Below, piece by piece: positions 55,709 to 60,757 of a stretch of 60,757 bases of DNA. The position numbers and the translations under genes are program-made. The stretch lies in assembly GCA_013824165.1 (NCBI GenBank), contig PNNH01000028.1, positions 1-60,757 on the forward strand, in the 5' to 3' direction. The notes below the pieces were generated by a model that was not told where the DNA came from, did no database searches, and saw only the letters and a program-made list of their open reading frames with translations. The DNA comes from Methylibium sp. Its GTDB lineage: Bacteria; Pseudomonadota; Gammaproteobacteria; Burkholderiales; Burkholderiaceae_C. Position 1 is the stretch's first letter; every line of letters starts with the position of its first letter.

Positions 55709-57364
55709 ATGTACGACTACATCATCGTCGGTGCCGGCACCGCAGGCAGCCTGCTGGCCAATCGGCTCAGCGCAGACCCGAGCAAACATGTGCTGCTGCT
55801 TGAGGCCGGTGGTCACGACGACTACCACTGGATCCACATTCCGGTCGGCTACCTCCACTGCATCGGCAATCCGCGCACCGACTGGCTCTACCAGACCGAG
55901 CCCGATGCGGGGCTGAACGGCCGCAGCCTGCGCTATCCGCGCGGCAAGGTGCTGGGCGGCTGCTCCAGCATCAACGGCATGATCTATATGCGCGGCCAGT
56001 CGCGCGACTACGAGGCCTGGGCCGATGCCACCGGCGAGGACGCCTGGCGCTGGGATCAGGTGCTGCCTTTCTTCAAGCAGCATGAGAACCACTGGCGGCT
56101 TGACGCTGCCGCCGGCGTCAGCGATGCCTTCAAGGCCCTGCATGGCCATGGCGGTGAATGGCGGGTCGAGAAGCAGCGCCTGTCCTGGGGCATCCTGGAT
56201 GCCTTTGCGCAAGCGGCCCAGCAGGCCGGCATTCCAGCCACCGAGGATTTCAACGGCGGCAACAATGAGGGCGTAGGCTATTTCGAGGTCAACCAGCGCA
56301 AGGGCTGGCGATGGAACACTGCCAAGGCCTTCCTGCGTCCCACCTGTTTTGGCCGACCCAACTTCGAACTCTGGACCGGCGCTCAAGTGCAACGTCTGGT
56401 TCTCACGCGCGCCGACGGGCAGCTGCACTGCGGCGGCGTCATGGTGAGGACGCCAAGCGGCCCGCAGACCGCGCTGTTGAATCCGGGCGGTGAGGTACTG
56501 CTGGCGGCTGGCGCCATCGGCTCGCCGCAGCTCTTGCAGCTGTCTGGCATCGGCCCGGCAGCACTGCTGCTGCAGCATGGCATCGAGGTGAAGCAAGATC
56601 TGCCTGGCGTCGGTGCCAATCTGCAGGACCATCTGCAGATCCGCGCGGTGTTCAAGGTGCAGGGGACCCGGACGCTCAATACGCTGGCCAGCAGCCTGTG
56701 GGGCAAGGCAAAGATCGGCTTGGAGTACGCCCTCAAGCGCAGCGGCCCGATGAGCATGGCGCCTTCACAGCTGGGCGCCTTCACGCGCAGCACACCGGAC
56801 AAGCTCTGGCCCGATCTGGAGTACCACGTGCAGCCGCTGTCGCTGGACGCCTTTGGCGAACCGCTGCATGACTTCAACGCCATCACCGCCAGCGTCTGCA
56901 ATCTGAACCCCAGCAGCCGCGGCAGCGTTCAGATCCGCTCGGCAGACCCTGAGCAGGCGCCGGCCATCGCGCCCAACTACCTCAGCACCGAGGAAGACCG
57001 CCGCATCGCCGCTGACAGCCTGCGGCTGACCCGGCGCATCGTCGCGCAGCCGGCCCTTGCGGCTTACCAGCCCGAGGAATACAAGCCGGGTCCGCAATAC
57101 CAGAGCGACGAGGAACTGGCACGCCTGGCCGGCGATATCGCGACCACCATCTTCCACCCGGTGGGCAGCTGCAAGATGGGGCGTGACGATGACCCGACGG
57201 CCGTCGTCGACGCCCACCTGCGCGTGCGCGGCCAGGGCGGGTCGATTCGCGGGCTGCGGGTGATCGACGCCAGCGTGATGCCCACCATCACCAGCGGCAA
57301 CACCAACTCGCCGACGCTGATGATCGCCGAGCGCGCCGCTGCCTGGATCAAGGCCGGCAGCTAG
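55709..57364 (+). CDS. GMC-family oxidoreductase, choline dehydrogenase-like
   Basis: A 551-residue FAD alcohol dehydrogenase/oxidase. It opens YDYIIVGAGTAGSLLANRLS (dinucleotide fold), has the GMC signature GKVLGGCSSINGMIYMRGQ, the GAIGSPQLLQLSGIG second signature and the C-terminal FHPVGSCKMG and TSGNTNSPTLMIAERAA active-site region. BetA is the nearest familiar member but there is no betB or betI here, so the alcohol substrate is open. It begins 10 bases after marC. Confidence 0.92.
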   Translation: MYDYIIVGAGTAGSLLANRLSADPSKHVLLLEAGGHDDYHWIHIPVGYLHCIGNPRTDWLYQTEPDAGLNGRSLRYPRGKVLGGCSSINGMIYMRGQSRDYEAWADATGEDAWRWDQVLPFFKQHENHWRLDAAAGVSDAFKALHGHGGEWRVEKQRLSWGILDAFAQAAQQAGIPATEDFNGGNNEGVGYFEVNQRKGWRWNTAKAFLRPTCFGRPNFELWTGAQVQRLVLTRADGQLHCGGVMVRTPSGPQTALLNPGGEVLLAAGAIGSPQLLQLSGIGPAALLLQHGIEVKQDLPGVGANLQDHLQIRAVFKVQGTRTLNTLASSLWGKAKIGLEYALKRSGPMSMAPSQLGAFTRSTPDKLWPDLEYHVQPLSLDAFGEPLHDFNAITASVCNLNPSSRGSVQIRSADPEQAPAIAPNYLSTEEDRRIAADSLRLTRRIVAQPALAAYQPEEYKPGPQYQSDEELARLAGDIATTIFHPVGSCKMGRDDDPTAVVDAHLRVRGQGGSIRGLRVIDASVMPTITSGNTNSPTLMIAERAAAWIKAGS

Positions 57365-57385
57365 CCGCCGGCCTGCTCACGGCGC

Positions 57386-58765
57386 TCAGGCCGCGAAGCG
57401 CTCTTCCAGATAGGCCAGCAAAGTGCGGATGGTCTGCGCCTCGCCACCGATCGGGCGGCCGGGACGCGCCGTGTCGTTCCAGGCGAACAGGTCGATGTGC
57501 AGCCAGTCCTGGTTCTCGGGCACGAAGTACTCGAGGAACAGCGCGGCGTTGATCGCGCCGGCCAGCGCGCTCTTGCCGGTGTTGACGATGTCGCCGACGG
57601 TGCTCTCGATGCCGGCCTTGTAGGGCGCCCACAGCGGCATGTGCCACAGCGGATCGTCCAGCTTCATGCCAAGGTCGACCAGATCACGCGCCGTATCGTG
57701 GTGCTTGGCGAACAGCGCCGGCAGTTGCGCACCCAGCGCCACACGTGCCGCACCGGTCAGCGTGGCCAGGTCGATGATCAGCTCGGGCTTGCTCTCGCTG
57801 GCATAGGCCAGTGCGTCGCTCAGCACAACGCGGCCTTCGGCATCGGTATTGCCAATCTCGATGTGCAGGCCCTTGCGGGTCTTGAACACATCGCCCGGGC
57901 GATAGGCATTGCCCGCGATCGAGTTCTCCACCGCAGGAATCAGCAGCTGCAGGCGCACCGGCAGCTTCAGCGCCATCACCAGCGTGGCCAGGCCCAGCGC
58001 ATTGGCCGCGCCGCCCATGTCCTTCTTCATCTGGCGCATGCCCTCGGCGCCCTTGATGTCCAGGCCGCCGGTGTCGAAGCAGACGCCCTTGCCGACGATG
58101 GACAGCAGCGGGTCCTTGGGCTTGCCCCAGTTCAGCTCGATCAGGCGTGGCGCGCGCGTGCTGGCGCGGCCCACCGCATGGACGGCGGGGAAGTTCTGCT
58201 TCAACAGCGCATCGCCGACGATCTGCTTGAAGCTGGCGCCATGCTGCTTGGCCACCATCTGCACGGCCTTGGCCAGCTCCTCCGGGCCCATGTGCTCAGC
58301 GGGCGTGTTGACCAGATCGCGGGTGGCAGCCATGGCCGTGGCCTGCGCCAGACCGCGCTGAGCCGCCGGGCTGGGCGTCAAGAGCAGCTCGGCCGGCGGG
58401 CGCTTGCGCGGCTTGTACAGATCGAACTGGTAGGCGCCTAGCTCCCAGGACAGTGCGGCCGCTTCGTCGTCAACTGCCAGGCCGTCATCGGCCAGGTGAT
58501 AGCGCCCCTCGGGCAGCGCCTGCGGCAGTGCCGACAGGGCGAATGGATGGCTTGCATGCGCCACACCCGCGAAGACCTGGCCGAGCTTGCCGTCGGCAGC
58601 CGGCACCAGCGCATGGCTGTCCGGCGCGCCGGTGAAACCCACAGCGGCCAGCCAGTGACGGGTCGGGGCAGGCAGCTTCGGGATGAGCGCCTGGAACGCC
58701 TGGCGGTCGACCACGGTAATGGCGACGCTGGCGACAGAGGGGGACTTCTTGAGTTGCACGGTCAT
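57386..58765 (-). CDS. M17-family leucyl aminopeptidase
   Basis: A 459-residue cytosolic aminopeptidase with two metals. The metal and catalytic residues are in SIVGKGVCFDTGGLDIKG (Lys226, Asp231) and the family signature NTDAEGRVVLSDAL, which includes the catalytic Arg. The shortened N-terminal domain resembles PepB rather than PepA. It converges on the GMC gene with 21 bases between and starts MTVQLKKSPSVAS. Confidence 0.92.
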   Translation of the reverse strand: MTVQLKKSPSVASVAITVVDRQAFQALIPKLPAPTRHWLAAVGFTGAPDSHALVPAADGKLGQVFAGVAHASHPFALSALPQALPEGRYHLADDGLAVDDEAAALSWELGAYQFDLYKPRKRPPAELLLTPSPAAQRGLAQATAMAATRDLVNTPAEHMGPEELAKAVQMVAKQHGASFKQIVGDALLKQNFPAVHAVGRASTRAPRLIELNWGKPKDPLLSIVGKGVCFDTGGLDIKGAEGMRQMKKDMGGAANALGLATLVMALKLPVRLQLLIPAVENSIAGNAYRPGDVFKTRKGLHIEIGNTDAEGRVVLSDALAYASESKPELIIDLATLTGAARVALGAQLPALFAKHHDTARDLVDLGMKLDDPLWHMPLWAPYKAGIESTVGDIVNTGKSALAGAINAALFLEYFVPENQDWLHIDLFAWNDTARPGRPIGGEAQTIRTLLAYLEERFAA

Positions 58766-58845
58766 GAGGGTATGGACGGTGACGGATTGAGACAGGCATT
58801 GTCGCTGGCGTTATAAAGAAGCGAGCAACCCTTGAGAGTGCGGAC

Positions 58846-59544
58846 ATGAAGTACACACGCATTGCGCGGCTGGCGGGCCTGCTCGGCGCCAGCCTGACGG
58901 GCACCGAGGCCCTGGCGGGCCGACCGCTGGTGACCGAGGACGCCGCCGTGCTCGAAGCACGCGACTGCGAATGGGAGAGTGCCGCCGTCTGGACCAGCAG
59001 GCGCGGCCAGCCACGCATCAGCGACCAGGCCACGCAGTTGGGCTGCGGCATCGGCTTCGATACGCAGATTGCCCTGGCGGCCGGGCGCAGCCGCAGCGAC
59101 GGCGCCAACGCGCGCAGCCTGAGCCTGTCCGGCAAGACCGCCCTGCGTGACGGCGGCGAGCAGGGCACGGCGCTCACCCTGGCCTGGGGCATCGTGGGTA
59201 GCCAGCCTGCAGGAGCCCGCCTCAGGCAAGAGCTGACCTTCCTGAACCTGGCCGCCAGCCAGCCTTTGCCGCAGGGTGTCACCGGCCACGCCAACCTGGG
59301 CGTGACGCACAGCCGATCGGAGCGGTCCAGCCGGGTCAGCTGGAACCTGGCCCTGGAGTGGGCCCAGCTGCCCGGCCTGGACTGGATGGGCGAGGTCTAC
59401 GGCGCCGAGCGCGACAAGCCCTGGCTGGGGCTGGGCTGGCGCTGGACACCCGGCCGGGACTGGAGCCTCAATTCATCCTGGGCGACCCAGTATCAGACGC
59501 CCCGGGCCAGGCTCTTCAGTTTCGGCATCAAGCTGGCGTTCTGA
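58846..59544 (+). CDS. Secreted predicted beta-barrel protein of unknown function
   Basis: A 232-residue protein with a signal peptide (IARLAGLLGASLTGTEALAG) and then alternating-residue strands, ending RARLFSFGIKLAF with a terminal Phe, as in small outer-membrane barrels. It contains Cys43 and Cys65 after the signal peptide region (ARDCEWES, QLGCGIGF). I do not recognise a family. It diverges from the M17 gene across 80 bases. Confidence 0.78.
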   Translation: MKYTRIARLAGLLGASLTGTEALAGRPLVTEDAAVLEARDCEWESAAVWTSRRGQPRISDQATQLGCGIGFDTQIALAAGRSRSDGANARSLSLSGKTALRDGGEQGTALTLAWGIVGSQPAGARLRQELTFLNLAASQPLPQGVTGHANLGVTHSRSERSSRVSWNLALEWAQLPGLDWMGEVYGAERDKPWLGLGWRWTPGRDWSLNSSWATQYQTPRARLFSFGIKLAF

Positions 59545-59603
59545 GCCTCAGCGGCGGCCCCGGCAAAATTTGCGTCTGGCCTGTCAACCAAGCCCGCTGA
59601 GGC
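59545..59603. repeat. Ten-base inverted repeat downstream of the barrel gene
   Basis: GCCTCAGCGG (59545-59554) and CCGCTGAGGC (59594-59603) are perfect complements separated by 39 bases. Transcribed from the barrel gene, they could close a long-loop hairpin at its 3' end. Confidence 0.6.
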
Positions 59604-59665
59604 GGCGTTGTCTGCTCAATCGCGTCGCTTCAATCGGCGCCAGATTGTGAAAAGGGCAGAACGCC

Positions 59666-59824
59666 ATGAAGTCTCAGCATCACACCGAATCGCAGCCCCG
59701 CCGCATGCCGGCGCCCGAGTGGCAGCTCGACAAGGGCCGCAAGCACGAAGCCTTCGAAACCACCCCGCTGGGTTGCGACCGCCGCAGCCAAGCCCGCGCC
59801 ATCCGCTTCGATCGCAAGCGCTGA
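59666..59824 (+). CDS. Small basic hypothetical protein (52 residues)
   Basis: An ATG at 59666 opens 52 codons, MKSQHHTESQPRRMPAPEWQ at the N-terminus and ending FDRKR, with AAAGGGCAG 6-14 bases upstream. It is rich in Arg, Lys, His and Gln and has one Cys. Codon use looks like real coding sequence of this genome. I recognise no family. It lies between the barrel protein and the convergent helicase. Confidence 0.5.
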   Translation: MKSQHHTESQPRRMPAPEWQLDKGRKHEAFETTPLGCDRRSQARAIRFDRKR

Positions 59825-59847
59825 TTGACTATTCCAGATAGCATGCG

Positions 59848-60757
59848 CTAACTTGCTACGACTTCCGATGCAGCAAGTGGCGCCAGCAGCAGCGCCAGAT
59901 CCTCGGGCGTGAACTTGGCAGCCTCGGCTGCATCGCTGCCCACCACCGCTTCCGCCAGCGCCTCCTTGCGGGCCTGAAGCTCCAGCATCCGCTCCTCGAT
60001 GCTGCCCGCCACCACCAGCTGATAGACGAACACCGGCTTGTCCTGGCCAATGCGGTGGGCGCGCGCACTCGCCTGCGCCATCACCGCCGGGTTCCACCAG
60101 GGGTCGACGTGGATGATCGCGTCGGCCGCCGTCAGGTTCAGGCCCACGCCCCCGGCCTTCAGGCTGACCAGCATCAGCGGCACTTCCAAAGCCTGGAAGC
60201 GCTGCACGATCTCGCCACGATGTGCGGCGTCGGTCGCGCCCGTCAGGCTCAGCCAGGGCAGCCCCAGCCGCTCCAGCTCGGCCGCGATCAGGTCCAGCAT
60301 TTCGGTGAACTGCGAGAACACCAACACCCGCCGCCCGGCTTGCAGCAGCTCCGGCAGCATCTCGGCCAGCAGTTCCAGCTTGGCGCGCTCCAGGCCCGGC
60401 GCCGGCGACACTCCCTTCAGCAGCAGCGGATCGCAGCAGACCTGACGCAGCTTCAGCAAGGCATCCAGCACGCTGATCTGCGACGCGCCGAAACCCTGAC
60501 GTGCCAGCACCCGGCGCACCTGCGCGTCGGCGGCCACGCGCACACTTTCGTAGAGCTCCTTCTGGCGCCCCTGCAGCGCCACCCGACGAGTGACCACGCT
60601 CAAGGCCGGCAGCTCCGCCGCCACCTCGGTCTTGCGCCGCCGCAGGATGAAAGGCCGCACCCGACGCGCCAATGCTTCGGCATGCAGGCTGTGGCCTCCT
60701 TCCTCGATGGGCTTGCGCCAGCGGCGCGCAAAGCTGCGCGCATCCCCCAGCAGACCA
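59848..60757 (-). CDS. SNF2-family helicase, C-terminal part (start is beyond the right edge)
   Basis: The 302 codons present cover the second RecA-like domain of a SNF2/DEAD-superfamily DNA translocase: RPFILRRRKTEVAAELP, the HELICc motifs RVLVFSQFTEMLDLI and VSLKAGGVGLNLTAADAIIH, then WWNPAVMAQASARAHRIGQD with the arginine fingers. It continues off the window at its N-terminus and stops at 59848. Proteins of this group in Burkholderiales often carry an extra SWIM zinc domain in front; that part is not visible here. Confidence 0.95.
   Translation of the reverse strand, partial: GLLGDARSFARRWRKPIEEGGHSLHAEALARRVRPFILRRRKTEVAAELPALSVVTRRVALQGRQKELYESVRVAADAQVRRVLARQGFGASQISVLDALLKLRQVCCDPLLLKGVSPAPGLERAKLELLAEMLPELLQAGRRVLVFSQFTEMLDLIAAELERLGLPWLSLTGATDAAHRGEIVQRFQALEVPLMLVSLKAGGVGLNLTAADAIIHVDPWWNPAVMAQASARAHRIGQDKPVFVYQLVVAGSIEERMLELQARKEALAEAVVGSDAAEAAKFTPEDLALLLAPLAASEVVAS

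Overview
The window is high-GC DNA with a gene content and gene order typical of Burkholderiales, probably a Roseateles/Pelomonas/Rubrivivax-type member of the Sphaerotilaceae. This placement is inferred from protein character and synteny; no database was searched. The anchor is the replication-origin neighbourhood: gyrB, dnaN and dnaA run on the minus strand, and rpmH, rnpA, yidD, yidC and mnmE run on the plus strand from a shared intergenic region at 34.25-34.65 kb.

Left part (0-16 kb): a partial ilvD; an HD-GYP-like protein that has lost its HD pair; gpmI; a Phd/VapC-type toxin-antitoxin pair lying between xth and a decayed second copy of the xth 3' end; a TonB-dependent receptor; pyrE with a small periplasmic protein; a PglL-type glycan ligase; and a three-gene LytS/LytTR operon in which the second kinase lacks its phospho-acceptor histidine.

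15-24 kb: a FeaR-like AraC regulator diverges from a tightly overlapping branched-chain-amino-acid-type ABC transporter operon. Its last transporter ATPase (LivF) runs without a stop codon into an aromatic-aldehyde-type dehydrogenase. A strong terminator ends the operon. A split YeeE/YedE pair and an orphan binding protein follow.

24-28.5 kb is accessory DNA: an orphan outer-membrane protein, a membrane-anchored Mrr-like nuclease with a zinc ribbon, an IS21 istB scrap, a Fic/XRE pair (mobile mystery proteins B and A), a lone HigA and the first 26 codons of a PIN toxin. Base composition drops here.

38-60.8 kb is mainly chromosomal metabolism and envelope genes: an AraC regulator with a D-aminoacylase-like amidohydrolase, apt, acyl-CoA dehydrogenase, a KefB/C-type antiporter, a DapB/Ord-like dehydrogenase, glutamate dehydrogenase, an FAD protein, kdsD-kdsC-lptC-SDR for LPS biogenesis, a glycine-rich RRM protein, a BtuF-like protein, MarC, a GMC oxidoreductase, an M17 aminopeptidase and a partial SNF2 helicase.

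The most unusual items are the LivF-aldehyde dehydrogenase fusion, the duplicated xth 3' end beside a toxin-antitoxin pair, the pseudokinase in the LytTR operon, the mirror-symmetric dnaA/rpmH promoter pair, and the stack of complete and broken toxin-type genes next to gyrB. I found no tRNA, rRNA or CRISPR array.
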